A stretch of DNA of 64,000 nucleotides from JAWVFM01 sp963841455 (GCA_963841455.1 CAWJCU010000001.1:1-64000); one strand, 5' to 3'; positions 8,997 to 17,732 are shown, counted from the first letter of the stretch. Numbers and translations are program-made. Notes: generated by a model from the letters alone, not told the origin.

Positions 8997-9685
8997 CAGC
9001 GCGGCACCCGCAGCGAGTAACCGACCCCGCGGATCGTGTGGATCAGCGGCGGGCCCGAGGCGTCGACCTTCTTGCGCAGGTAGCTGATGTAGGTCTCGAG
9101 GACGCGGCCGTCGCCGCCGAAGTCGTACTGCCACACGTGGTCGAGGATCTGGGCGCGGGTCAGCGCCCGCCGCGGGTTCAGCATCAGGTAGCGAAGGAGG
9201 CGGAACTCAGTGTCGGTGAGATCGATCGGCTCGCCGCCGCGGAAGACCTCGCGCGTGTCCTCGTCGAGCTCCAGGTCCTCGAAGGCGAGCCGGGTCTCGG
9301 CCTCAGCCGCGCCGGCCCGGCGAAGGATCGCCCGCACCCGAGCCACGAGCTCCTCGACGCTGAACGGCTTCGTCACGTAGTCGTCGCCCCCGAGCGACAG
9401 GCCGCGGACCTTGTCCTCGGTGGTGTCGCGAGCCGTGAGGAAGATGATCGGGGCGTCGGTCCCCCGGTCGCGAAGGCGCTTCGCGACCTCGAAGCCGTCG
9501 AGGTCGCCGAGCATCACGTCGAGGATCACGACCTGCGGCCGGACCTCCTCGCACGCCGCGATGGCCTCGCGCCCGCTGCCGGCCGTCCGCGTCTCGAGGC
9601 CCGCGTAGCGCAGCGCCATCGACACCAGCTCGGCGATGTTCTGCTCGTCGTCGACGACGAGGACCCTGGGAGCGCTGTCGGGCAT
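8996..9685 (-). CDS. OmpR/PhoB-family response regulator, MprA-like
   Basis: 229 residues. The receiver domain has the acidic pair in VLVVDDEQNI, the phospho-acceptor Asp in VVILDVMLGDLDG (about residue 55), Thr in IIFLTARD and Lys in YVTKPFSVEEL. The C-terminal winged helix includes IDLTDTEFRLLRYLMLNPRR and ETYISYLRKKVD. First gene of the two-gene operon with the kinase. Spaced direct repeats just upstream (9696-9726) are a likely autoregulatory site. Confidence 0.95.
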   Translation of the reverse strand: MPDSAPRVLVVDDEQNIAELVSMALRYAGLETRTAGSGREAIAACEEVRPQVVILDVMLGDLDGFEVAKRLRDRGTDAPIIFLTARDTTEDKVRGLSLGGDDYVTKPFSVEELVARVRAILRRAGAAEAETRLAFEDLELDEDTREVFRGGEPIDLTDTEFRLLRYLMLNPRRALTRAQILDHVWQYDFGGDGRVLETYISYLRKKVDASGPPLIHTIRGVGYSLRVPR

Positions 9686-9695
9686 GCCTCGATGA

Positions 9696-9726
9696 TTGCT
9701 GAGAAGCCTGGGAGATTCCTGAGAAT
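9696..9726. promoter_or_regulatory. Direct repeats, probable response-regulator binding site
   Basis: TTGCTGAGAAG (9696-9706) and TTCCTGAGAAT (9716-9726) are two copies of one 11-bp box with starts 20 bp apart, immediately upstream of the regulator's ATG. OmpR-family regulators bind such direct repeats on one face of the helix. The region also lies upstream of the divergent Tat-signal protein at 9803, so it may control both. Confidence 0.55.
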
Positions 9727-9802
9727 GCGCGATTTCGGGCCATCCATCGCGCGATCGCTGCGAGCGTCACGGGTCCACGGGGGAAACGACGACAGGAGTG
9801 AA

Positions 9803-10315
9803 ATGAGCATGAAGGGAATCACCCGCAGACAGAGCCTCGGCATCGCCGGCCTCGCCGGAGCCGCCTACGTGGCGAAGCCGCTGGGCATCCTCACGCCCGC
9901 AGGCGGCGGCGGAGGCGCCGCCGAGCCCGACGTGGCCGAGGCCGCGAGCGGCCTCTACTCCGACGAGTCCGTGGAGGGCACGACCGGTCAGACCTGGCTG
10001 CGCGGCTACCAGGTCACCGACTCCGCCGGCCTCGCCGCCTTCACCACGATCTACCCCGGTTGGTACAACGGCCGCACGATCCACATCCACGTTCGGGTGA
10101 GGGTCTTCGACGGGTCCACCGCCACGTTCAACTACACGACGCAGATCTTCTTCTCGGAGAGCGACAACAGCGCCGTGATCGCCACCAGCCCGTACAACTC
10201 GCGCGGGACCTCCAAGGACACGCCGAACGCGAGCGACATGATCTACCAGCAGGAGGCGCAGGCGGGCAACGTGCTGCTGCCCACGCTCTCGGGCAACACG
10301 TCGCGCGGCTTCTAG
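9803..10315 (+). CDS. Tat-exported protein resembling the C-terminal half of intradiol ring-cleavage dioxygenases
   Basis: 170 residues after ATG 9803 behind CAGGAG. A twin-arginine signal (GITRRQSLGIAGLAGAAYVA) is followed by a Gly/Ala linker and then by TWLRGYQVTDSAG and FTTIYPGWYNGRTIHIHVRV, the conserved core of intradiol dioxygenases with two iron-ligand histidines. The N-terminal part of that fold (including the usual Tyr ligands before GxYS) is largely missing, joined near SGLYSDES. A TAG ends it early at LSGNTSRGF. It may be an internally deleted, non-catalytic relative, or the deletion may be an assembly collapse. Confidence 0.7.
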   Translation: MSMKGITRRQSLGIAGLAGAAYVAKPLGILTPAGGGGGAAEPDVAEAASGLYSDESVEGTTGQTWLRGYQVTDSAGLAAFTTIYPGWYNGRTIHIHVRVRVFDGSTATFNYTTQIFFSESDNSAVIATSPYNSRGTSKDTPNASDMIYQQEAQAGNVLLPTLSGNTSRGF

Positions 10316-10484
10316 GCGGCGGTCGCGGCGACACCAAGGTCGAGGCGAACCTCGTCTCGAAGGAGTTCGGCGAGCACAAAGCGTGCCCGTGCCCGCCGGC
10401 AACGCGCGGCTGAAGCTGGTGCTGACGGACCAGAGCAAGAACGCGAAGACGATCAAGCGCAAGCTGCACGTTCCGGGCTCTTAG
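10316..10484 (+). other. Coding-like tail after the dioxygenase-like gene, out of frame
   Basis: After TAG 10313-10315 the DNA keeps codon-like character. One frame reads DTKVEANLVSKEFGE, and another reads VPAGNARLKLVLTDQSKNAK and ends at TAG 10482-10484. These look like the end of a longer secreted protein, or of a lost neighbouring gene, cut by indels. No start codon or ribosome site is evident, so I do not call it a gene of its own. Confidence 0.4.
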
Positions 10485-10774
10485 TCCTCGTACAGGAACT
10501 CGCGCACGGGGCGCGTGCCGCACGCCTGGGCGATCAGGATCCTCAGCGGCGGCAGCTCGCCGGACCAGATGAAGCGCTGGAACTCGCGCACGAGCTTGCG
10601 CCTTCGCTCACCGTCGATTGGAGCCCGCCGGATCTCCTCCTTGACCGCGTCGATGCTCGTCAAGACGGCGACGGGCCGATTGTGGCGTGTGATTACGAGC
10701 GGCTCGCCCTCCTCGACTCGAGCGACGACTCGCGAGGTGCGGCGCTGCAACTCTCTGACTCCGATGTGGGGCAT
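10481..10774 (-). CDS. Phd/YefM-family antitoxin-like protein, no adjacent toxin
   Basis: 97 residues. The N-terminal 50 residues (IGVRELQRRTSRVVARVEEG, then PLVITRHNRPVAVLTS) are typical Phd/YefM: beta-alpha DNA-binding fold plus dimer strand. The C-terminal 40 residues are basic and unlike known toxin-binding tails. No RelE/Doc/PIN gene lies beside it. It may be an orphan antitoxin or a small DNA-binding repressor. Its stop codon interlocks with the convergent TAG at 10482-10484. A hairpin lies 12 bp upstream of its start. Confidence 0.8.
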   Translation of the reverse strand: MPHIGVRELQRRTSRVVARVEEGEPLVITRHNRPVAVLTSIDAVKEEIRRAPIDGERRRKLVREFQRFIWSGELPPLRILIAQACGTRPVREFLYED

Positions 10775-10786
10775 CTGAGGTCTAAA

Positions 10787-10823
10787 GGCTGGTTAGGGAG
10801 GGTTTTCGCCCCCCTAGCCAGCC
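10787..10823. promoter_or_regulatory. Inverted repeat upstream of the Phd-like gene
   Basis: GGCTGGTTAGGGAGG (from 10787) pairs with CCCCCCTAGCCAGCC (to 10823) with two mismatches around a TTTTCG-containing loop. It sits directly 5' of the minus-strand Phd-like gene, where such antitoxins normally bind to repress themselves. A transcript hairpin is the alternative. Confidence 0.45.
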
Positions 10824-10900
10824 CCCGGCGCGGCTGGCGCCGCCAGGTGCGCCCCGGCTCCGCCGCCTATCGCAGGTCCGGCATGTCCTCGTTTTTGCCG

Positions 10901-10940
10901 CTTCTCGCTTGTCGCGACAATTGTCATGACAAGCGAGAAG
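10901..10940. repeat. 40-bp palindrome built on two adjoining 12-bp palindromes
   Basis: Perfect 13-bp arms (10901-10913 and 10928-10940; CTTCTCGCTTGTC and its complement) enclose a core of two abutting perfect palindromes, TTGTCGCGACAA (10909-10920) and TTGTCATGACAA (10921-10932). An ATG lies in the second. No T-run follows, so a terminator is unlikely. It resembles the long palindromes that contain the start codon of the nuclease-family genes elsewhere in the window, but no such gene follows. It lies 124 bp upstream of the coiled-coil gene. Confidence 0.7.
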
Positions 10941-11064
10941 TTGCGATGGAGAGGCGTGCCTCGCCGCCCGGCACCGGCCGGCACCGCGATTCGTTCGCGA
11001 TCGGCGCGTGAACCGTTGCGAACAGCGCGCGATCCGCGTAGCGAGCGGCGGTATTCTCGTCGCG

Positions 11065-11379
11065 ATGGAAGGGACCCGTGCGACCTGGAGCGATGAGAGG
11101 CTCGATGACCTCTCTCGCCGTGTCGAGGCGGGCTTCGACCGTGTTGATGAGGACCTGCGCGCGCTCCGCGCCGATTTGGGCGCTCGGATCGACGGCCAGG
11201 GCACGTCGCTCGGCGCGCGGATCGACGGCCAGGGCACGTCGCTCGGCGCGCGGATCGATGGGAGTACACGCGCGCTCAACGCGCGGATCGATGCCCTTCA
11301 GCGCACCATGATCCAGGTTGGCGGCGGGATGATCATCACCATGTTCATCGGCTTCGCCGGGTTGATCGCAACCCGCTGA
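11065..11379 (+). CDS. Coiled-coil protein with C-terminal membrane anchor (paralogue of 946..1221)
   Basis: 104 residues from ATG 11065. N-terminus MEGTRATWSDERLDDLSRRV, then coiled coil with units LGARIDGQGTS repeated twice exactly at DNA level, ALNARIDALQRTMIQVGG, and a C-terminal hydrophobic helix (MIITMFIGFAGLIATR). Longer than its paralogue by one coiled-coil unit pair. An upstream in-frame ATG (11008) would add 19 residues lacking in the paralogue, so the inner start is preferred. Function unknown. Confidence 0.7.
   Translation: MEGTRATWSDERLDDLSRRVEAGFDRVDEDLRALRADLGARIDGQGTSLGARIDGQGTSLGARIDGSTRALNARIDALQRTMIQVGGGMIITMFIGFAGLIATR
11188..11253 (+). repeat. Exact 33-bp tandem duplication inside the coiled-coil gene
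   Basis: Bases 11188-11220 and 11221-11253 are identical and encode IDGQGTSLGAR twice. Identity at every third codon position shows a recent duplication, or active length variation, of the coiled-coil unit; the paralogue at 946..1221 has diverged units instead. Confidence 0.9.
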
Positions 11380-11473
11380 CGCAAGGGAAACGAACCGCCA
11401 CACCGGTCGTAGCGGTCGGGTTAGGATCGACCCCGCAGGGACCCGCATCGACCGACTCATGGAAGGTGGCTCA

Positions 11474-12486
11474 ATGAGGCATGTGCTCGCTATCGCGCTC
11501 GGCTTCGTGCTGCTCGCGGTCGGTGCTGCCGATTCCGCATCTGCCGCGGGATTTCGCTGGTCCGCTCCGATCAAGATCGATAACGGCGGCGATCCGAACC
11601 TCGGAATCTCCTGTCCCTCGAAGGGCCTGTGCGTGGCGGGGAGCGCCGGGGGGCTGTTCGTATCGACCAACCCAGCCGGCCGAGCGAGCGCATGGGATCT
11701 GGCCGTCGGCGGCCACGAGGTCTACCAGGGGTCGTGCCCGTCGGTTTCGTTCTGCGCGTTCCCATCGTTCCGAGGCGTGATCCTGACCTCCAACGATCCA
11801 AGCGGAGGGGCGAGCGCCTGGCGGCGGACGACAGGTGTTCTCCCGCTGAAGTCGGGATTCCCGAGCCTTTCCTGCGCCTCGCGCTCGCTCTGCGTCGAGG
11901 TCCTGGCGGGACAGCGCAAGATCGCCGCCTCGACGCACCCAAGCGGGGGCAAGCGGCCTGGCGGATTCTCCGCCTTGGCGAACCCGCCGATTCCGTCGCG
12001 TGTACCTCGCCGCACCTCTGCGTGATCACGACCCAGCGCGGACGCGTCTTGACGTCCAAGCATCCAACCTCCGGCCATTGGCGCGCCCGCTCCGTCGTTG
12101 GCGGGGTCAGGGGGCGAGGGGAATACGAATTCTTCCCGACCGCATGTGCTTCCCGCCGCCTGTGCCTGGTCGCCACCGGGGTGCCGCTCGGATTGATCTA
12201 TGCCTCCACGAATCCAACCGGCGGCAGCCGCGCCTGGACGCGACGTTCCCCCGCCGCCTTCCCGAAGAAGGCGTTCACCGGCGCGAGCTGCGTCTCGACC
12301 CGCTTCTGCGCGGTCGCGGCGAACGACGGGACCGTCTACTCGTCCACGAGGCCGAGCGCGCGCCACGGCTGGAAGGCCTCGCACACGGACCGCTCGCCCA
12401 ACCGAAATGTGCACATCTCATGCGCGACGGCTCGCTTCTGCGTGATCGACCGCAACGACGGCAAGCTGTTCGTCGGGCGGCGCTAG
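11474..12486 (+). CDS. Secreted seven-repeat (beta-propeller-like) protein with paired cysteines (one frame break)
   Basis: About 337 residues when a missing G near 11955 is restored. Signal peptide MRHVLAIALGFVLLAVGAAD, cut near SASA-AGF. Seven repeats of about 40-45 residues follow, each with a Cys-x5-Cys pair: SCPSKGLC, SCPSVSFC, SCASRSLC, ACTSPHLC, ACASRRLC, SCVSTRFC and SCATARFC, followed in most by a G-containing strand, (S)STNP/THP and G..W. Seven such units suggest a seven-bladed propeller stabilised by a disulfide in each blade, acting outside the cell. An alternative ATG is at 11459; 11474 has the better ribosome site (GGAAGG). Ligand unknown. Confidence 0.75.
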
Positions 12487-12490
12487 CGGC

Positions 12491-13411
12491 TCAGGCCGCG
12501 GAGATGCGGGTGAGCGACTCGAGCTCCGCGAGCCGCTCCTCCACCTCGTCGCGCTCGAGGCGCGCGACGCGCTCGGTCCCGAAGTCCTCGACGTTGAACG
12601 ACGCCAGGACGGTGCCGTAGGCCATCGCCTGGCGCAGGGTGGCGTGGTCCGCCGCCGCGTCGGCGCTCTCGCGGTCGAGGTAGCCGAGGAAGCCGCCGGC
12701 GAAGCTGTCGCCTGCGCCCGTGGGGTCGCGGACGTCCTCGAGGAGAAGGCCCGGGAGGGCGAAGAATCCGTCGGCCGTGAACAGGGCGGCGCCGTACTCG
12801 CCGCGCTTGGCGACCACGATGCGCGGTCCCATCTCCATCACGGCCCGGGCGGCCTTGGCGAGGTTCGGCTCCGAGGTGAGCTCGCGGATCTCGGCGTCGT
12901 TCAGGAGCACGCAGTCGACCTCGGAGATGGCAGCGGCGAGGGAATCGCGCGTGGTCTCGATCCAGAGGTTCATCGAGTCGAGCGCCGCCAGCCTGGTCCC
13001 CCCGCACGCGGCACGCACCTGCCGCTGAAGCTCCGGCTGGATGTTGCCCAGAAAAAGCGTGTCGGCCGAGCGTGAGCCGTCGGAGAGCTTCGGCTCGAAC
13101 TCGCCGAACACGTTGAGCTGGGTGTCGTCGGTGTGGGCGACGTTCAGGTCGTGGTCGTAGTGGCCGCGCCAGAAGAACGTCTCGCCCCCGGCGACCCGCT
13201 CGACGTCGGTCACGTCGACCCCGCGTGAGCGCAGCAGCTCGACGTGCTCATCGGAGAAGTCGTCGCCGACCGGCCCCACGACGTGCACGTCGGTGAACAT
13301 GCCGGCGGCCAGCGCGAAGTGCACGGCGGAGCCGCCCAGCATTCGGTCGCGCTCCCCGAACGGAGTCCGGACGGAGTCGAAAGCGATGGATCCGACGACG
13401 GTCAGTGACAC
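12491..13411 (-). CDS. PfkB-family sugar/nucleoside kinase
   Basis: 306 residues from GTG 13411 (VSLTVVGSIAFDSV). PfkB features: N-terminal GG motif in MLGGSAVHFALAAG, and the C-terminal signature DPTGAGDSFAGGFLGYL with the catalytic Asp and anion hole. The long HYDHDLNVAHTDDTQLNVF segment fits the lid. Related proteins are annotated as ribokinase-like or inosine-guanosine kinase-like; the substrate cannot be read from sequence. Divergent from the GH15 gene with only 21 bp between starts, suggesting shared control of carbohydrate use. Confidence 0.88.
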   Translation of the reverse strand: MSLTVVGSIAFDSVRTPFGERDRMLGGSAVHFALAAGMFTDVHVVGPVGDDFSDEHVELLRSRGVDVTDVERVAGGETFFWRGHYDHDLNVAHTDDTQLNVFGEFEPKLSDGSRSADTLFLGNIQPELQRQVRAACGGTRLAALDSMNLWIETTRDSLAAAISEVDCVLLNDAEIRELTSEPNLAKAARAVMEMGPRIVVAKRGEYGAALFTADGFFALPGLLLEDVRDPTGAGDSFAGGFLGYLDRESADAAADHATLRQAMAYGTVLASFNVEDFGTERVARLERDEVEERLAELESLTRISAA

Positions 13412-13432
13412 GGCGCGGCATCCTACGCGGCA

Positions 13433-15325
13433 ATGACCAACCCCGAGCCGCCCCCCGCCGCGTCCGAGAGCTTCCCCCCGATCGCCGACTACGGCTTCCT
13501 GACCGACTGCGAGACCTGCGCGCTCGTCGCGCCGGACGGCACCGTCGAATGGCTCTGCACGCCCCGGTTCGACGGGCCGAGCGTGTTCGGGGCGATGCTC
13601 GACCGCCGCGCCGGAGCGCTGTCCTTCGGGCCCACTCGCGTGCGCGCGCCGATCTCGCGCCGCTACCTGCCGGGAACCAACGTCCTCGAGTCCGACTGGA
13701 TGAGCCCGCACGGCTGGCTCTCGGTCCGCTCCGCGATGGCGATCGAGCAGAACTTCGAGCACGAATCCGACTGCGACTCGCGCCACACGTTGGTGGGGGT
13801 GGCGACCTGTCTCGAGGGGAAGGCGGAGGTGACGCTCGTCTGCGAGCCGCACTTCGACTACGGACGGGTACGGCCGTCGTGGGAGCTCGCCGGGGCCGGC
13901 GCCGCGCTCGCGCACGGCAGCATCGCCACACACCGGCTCGACACCGACCTCGAGCTGAGCGTTGTGGGCCACAGCGCGGTCGGCGAGCGGACCCTGCGCG
14001 CCGGCGAGTCGTGCTACTGCGCCTACAGCTGGCACGAGGAGGCCACGCCGCCGGCGACCAGCGACGCAGCGTCGGCGATGGTCGAGGAGGCCGCGGCCTT
14101 CTGGCGGCGCTGGGTTGAGAGCGGGAAATTCCCCGATCACGAGTGGACCGCGTACCTCCAGCGCTCGGCGCTGGTGCTCAAGGGGCTGACCTACAGGCCC
14201 TCGGGAGCCCTCCTCGCCGCCGGGACGACCTCACTCCCGGAGACCCCGGGCGGCGAGCGCAACTGGGACTACCGCTACACCTGGATCCGCGACGCGACGT
14301 TCACGCTGTGGGCGCTGCACACCATCGGTTTCGACCACGAGGCGACCGAGTTCATGGGCTTCGTCAGCCGCGTGATGTCCGGCCTCGGCCCCGAGTCGCA
14401 GATCATGTTCGGGATCCAGGGCGAGACCGATCTCGCGGAGTCGACGCTCGACCACCTCTCCGGCTACGGCGGCGCCCAACCGGTGCGGATCGGCAATGGC
14501 GCCTTCGACCAGCGTCAGAACGACGTCTACGGCGCGCTCCTCGACGCGGCCTACATCCACTCGCTGACCCGCGACGGCCTCCCCGAGGGCGCGTGGCCGC
14601 TGATCCGCGAGCAGGTCGAGGGGGCGCTGGAGACGTGGCGCGAGCCCGATCAGGGGATCTGGGAGGCGCGGGGCGACCCGCAGCATTACGTGTCGTCGAA
14701 GCTCATGGCCTGGGTGGCCTTCGACCGCGGCGCCCGGCTCGCCCGGACGCACGGCGAGGAGGCACATGCGGAGCGCTGGAAGGAGGAGGCCGACTCGGTG
14801 CGCGAGGACATCCTCAGGCAGGGGGTGTCCGAGCGCGGCGTCTTTCGCCAGCACTACGCCACCGACGCGCTCGATGCCTCGACGCTGCTCGTCCCGCTGG
14901 TGCGCTTCCTGCCCCCCGACGACGAACGGGTCCGGGCGACCGTGGTGGCCGTCTCCGACGAGCTCACCGACCACGGCCTGGTCCTTCGCTACCGGCCCGA
15001 CGAGACCGATGACGGCCTGGGCGGGGCTCGCGAGGGCACGTTCCTCATCTGCTCGTTCTGGCTTGTCTCGGCCCTCTCGGAGATCGGCGCGCGCCACCAC
15101 GCGCAGCGGCTCTGCCGGCGCCTGCTCTCTGCGGCCGGCCCGCTCGGCCTCTACGCCGAGGAGCTCGACGCCTCGAGCGGCGCCCATCTCGGCAACTTCC
15201 CGCAGGCCTTCACCCACCTCGCGCTGATCAACGCAGTGACGCACGTGATCGCCGACGAGGCGTTGGGGGATCGGGAGAGGACGGCGGTGTTCTCGGAGCT
15301 TCGCGGCGACGCTCTGACAGACTGA
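13433..15325 (+). CDS. Glycoside hydrolase family 15 (glucoamylase/trehalase-like)
   Basis: 630 residues, no frame break. The N-terminal beta-sandwich (PIADYGFLTDCETCALVAPD, VEWLCTPRFDGPSVFGAMLD) and (alpha/alpha)6 barrel of GH15 are clear: ERNWDYRYTWIRDATFTLWA, the acid GIWEARGDPQHYVSSKLMAW, and near the end SGAHLGNFPQAFTHLALINA, which carries the second catalytic region. Close relatives in actinobacteria include trehalases of the Mycobacterium type as well as glucoamylases. Expected cytosolic: no signal peptide. Adjacent to a divergent sugar kinase. Confidence 0.92.
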   Translation: MTNPEPPPAASESFPPIADYGFLTDCETCALVAPDGTVEWLCTPRFDGPSVFGAMLDRRAGALSFGPTRVRAPISRRYLPGTNVLESDWMSPHGWLSVRSAMAIEQNFEHESDCDSRHTLVGVATCLEGKAEVTLVCEPHFDYGRVRPSWELAGAGAALAHGSIATHRLDTDLELSVVGHSAVGERTLRAGESCYCAYSWHEEATPPATSDAASAMVEEAAAFWRRWVESGKFPDHEWTAYLQRSALVLKGLTYRPSGALLAAGTTSLPETPGGERNWDYRYTWIRDATFTLWALHTIGFDHEATEFMGFVSRVMSGLGPESQIMFGIQGETDLAESTLDHLSGYGGAQPVRIGNGAFDQRQNDVYGALLDAAYIHSLTRDGLPEGAWPLIREQVEGALETWREPDQGIWEARGDPQHYVSSKLMAWVAFDRGARLARTHGEEAHAERWKEEADSVREDILRQGVSERGVFRQHYATDALDASTLLVPLVRFLPPDDERVRATVVAVSDELTDHGLVLRYRPDETDDGLGGAREGTFLICSFWLVSALSEIGARHHAQRLCRRLLSAAGPLGLYAEELDASSGAHLGNFPQAFTHLALINAVTHVIADEALGDRERTAVFSELRGDALTD

Positions 15326-15331
15326 TCGCCG

Positions 15332-16282
15332 GTGAAGGCGATTCTCATCGAGGAGTTCGGCGGCCCGGAGGTGGTGCGGTACGCCGACGTGCCCGATCCC
15401 GAGGCGGGTGACGGCGAGGTCGTTGTCGAGGTCGCCCGCTCTGGCGTGAACTTCGCCGACACCCATGCGATCCGCGACGACTACCTGGCGAAGCAGAGCC
15501 TGCCGCTGACCCCGGGGGGCGAGATCGCCGGGCGCACGCCCGACGGGCGCCGCGTCGCGGCCCTGCTCCCCACCGGCGGCTACGCCCAGCGCGTGGCCGT
15601 GCCGGAGTCGAACCTGGTGCCGATCCCCGACCAGGTCTCCGACGACCAGGCGGCCGGGCTGCTGCTCCAGGGGCTCACGGCGCGCAGCCTGCTGCGCATC
15701 TCCGCGAAGCTCGCCGAGGGCGAGTCGGTCGTGGTCGGCGCGGCCGGCGGCGGCACCGGCTCGCTCGCCGTTCAGCTCGCGAAGCGCTTCGGCGCCGGGC
15801 GGGTGATCGCGCTGGCCTCGAGCGAGTCCAAGCGCGAGCTCGCGATGCGGCTCGGCGCCGACGCCGCGGTCGACTCCCGCGCCGAGGACCTCACCGAGCG
15901 GATCGTCGAGGCGAACGAGGGCAAGCCGGTCGACGTGGTGCTCGAGATGGCCGGCGGGGCGATCTTCGACGCCTGCCTCGAGGCGCTGGCGCCGTTCGGG
16001 CGCCTGGTGACGTTCGGGCTCGCGTCGCGAGAGCCGAACGAGGTGCGTAACGCCGACCTCATGCGCACGAGCCGCGCGGTGGTGGGCTTCTGGCTCGTCC
16101 ACCTCTTCACCCGCCCGGATGAGCTTCGAGCCGGTATCGGCGAGCTGCTCGGCGCGGTCGCCGCCGGCGAGCTCGAGGTGGTGGCCGGCGGCGTCTACCC
16201 GCTCTCCGAGGCGCGGCGGGCGCTCGAGGACATCGCGGCGCGGAAGACCGAGGGCAAGCTCCTGCTCGATCCCGCCGCATGA
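15332..16282 (+). CDS. Zinc-independent NADPH:quinone oxidoreductase-like MDR enzyme
   Basis: 316 residues from GTG 15332. MKAILIEEFGGPEVVRYADV start, SGVNFADTHAIRDDYL and a Rossmann fold VVVGAAGGGTGSLAVQLAKR identify the QOR branch of medium-chain dehydrogenases. No zinc-binding Cys/His set. It probably reduces quinones or enones with NADPH. Six bases behind the GH15 stop, and its stop overlaps the helicase ATG (ATGA), so the three genes form one transcript. Confidence 0.9.
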   Translation: MKAILIEEFGGPEVVRYADVPDPEAGDGEVVVEVARSGVNFADTHAIRDDYLAKQSLPLTPGGEIAGRTPDGRRVAALLPTGGYAQRVAVPESNLVPIPDQVSDDQAAGLLLQGLTARSLLRISAKLAEGESVVVGAAGGGTGSLAVQLAKRFGAGRVIALASSESKRELAMRLGADAAVDSRAEDLTERIVEANEGKPVDVVLEMAGGAIFDACLEALAPFGRLVTFGLASREPNEVRNADLMRTSRAVVGFWLVHLFTRPDELRAGIGELLGAVAAGELEVVAGGVYPLSEARRALEDIAARKTEGKLLLDPAA

Positions 16283-17723
16283 CGACGTTCGCCGACCTCG
16301 GACTCCCCGAGAACCTTCTTCAGACGATCGGCGAGCTCGGCTTCTCCGAGCCGACGCCGATCCAGGAGCAGGCGATCCCCGAGCTCCTCGCGGGGCACGA
16401 CGTGATCGGCCAGGCGCAGACCGGCACCGGAAAGACCGCCGCGTTCGGGCTGCCGCTCCTCACCCATCTCGACCCCGACTCGGCCGACACGCAGGCGATC
16501 GTCCTGACCCCGACCCGCGAGCTGTGCATCCAGGTGACCCAGGCGCTTCGCTCGTTCGCCGAGCACCTCGACATCGAGGTCCTGGCGGTCTTCGGGGGCC
16601 AGGCCGTGGCGACCCAGACGTCGCGCCTTCGCGGCGGGGCCCACGTCGTGGTCGCGACCGTCGGGCGCATGCTCGACCTGCTCGGCCGCGGCTCGCTGCA
16701 GCTCGACGCGGCGCGCTACGTCGTGCTCGACGAGGCCGACGAGATGCTCGACCTCGGCTTCATCGAGGACGTCGAGAGGATCCTCCGGATCTGCCCGGCG
16801 GGACGGCAGACGTCGCTGTTCTCGGCGACCATCCCGCCGCCCGTCGAGCGGCTGGCCGACAAGTACATGTACGACCCGGTGACGATCCGCGTCACCCCGA
16901 AGCAGCTCACGGTCGACGCGATCGAGCAGGCCTACGTCGAGGTGCCGGCGAAGGAGAAGGTGGGCCGGCTGATCGACGTGCTGAAGGCCGAGGAGCCCGA
17001 GCAGGCGATCATCTTCTGCCGCACCAAGATCGGCACCCGCAAGCTCGACGAGGCGCTCAGCAACCGGGGCCTGGGGACCAAGGCCCTGCACGGCGACCTC
17101 TCGCAGGGCCAGCGCGACGGGGTCATGCTTCAGTTCAAGAACCACAAGCTCCGCCTGCTGGTCGCCACCGACGTGGCGGCCCGCGGCCTCGACATCGAGC
17201 ACGTCACCCACGTCATCAACTACGACGTGCCCGACGTCTCGGAGACCTACGTGCACCGGATCGGCCGCACCGGCCGCGTGGGGCGGACCGGCCGCGCGAT
17301 CACCTTCGTGACCCCGCGCAGCGCGAGGAGATCGCCCGCATCGAGCGCGACATGAAGACCCGCATCGGCGAGTGGGAGCCGCCCGACGAGCGGATCGAGC
17401 ACGCCCCGCGCCCCCGCCGGCGCGAGCATGCGATCGCCAAGCACCCGAAGCTCCACCGCGACCGCGAGAAGCTCGAGCCGGCCGACGAGCACGTGAAGCT
17501 CTTCATCAACCGCGGACAGCGAAGCGGGATCGACGAGGAGGGCGTCCGCTGGGCGCTCACCGAGGGCGCCGTGATCCCCGCGGAGGCGATCGGCGACATC
17601 CGCGTGCTCGAGCGCTTCTCGTTCGTCGACCTCGACGCCGAGCACGCCGAGCAGGCCCTCGAGCGCCTCGACGGCACGAAGCTCGAGGGCAAGCAGATCC
17701 GGGTCGAGTTCGCGAAGGCCTGA
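16279..17723 (+). CDS. DEAD-box RNA helicase with C-terminal RNA-binding domain (one frame break)
   Basis: About 480 residues. Motifs in order: PTPIQEQAIP (Q), AQTGTGKT (I), PTRELCIQV (Ia), VATVGRML (Ib), LDEADEML (II), SATIP (III, where SAT is usual), FCRTKIGTRKLDEAL (IV), ATDVAARGLDIE (V) and HRIGRTGRVG (VI). A G is missing near 17313 (frame 1 to frame 3). After it come a basic linker and a DbpA-like RNA-binding domain (VKLFINRGQRSGIDEEGVRW ... IRVEFAKA). Such helicases act in ribosome assembly and cold adaptation. Interruption at such a well-conserved domain junction suggests sequence error. Confidence 0.92.
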
Positions 17724-17732
17724 TCGCGTTCG

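Noticed and set aside
16279..17723. Programmed frameshifting in the helicase and other genes
   Set aside because: No slippery heptamers or stimulatory structures are seen, and the same kind of indel (extra G/C) occurs in unrelated genes; sequence error explains all.
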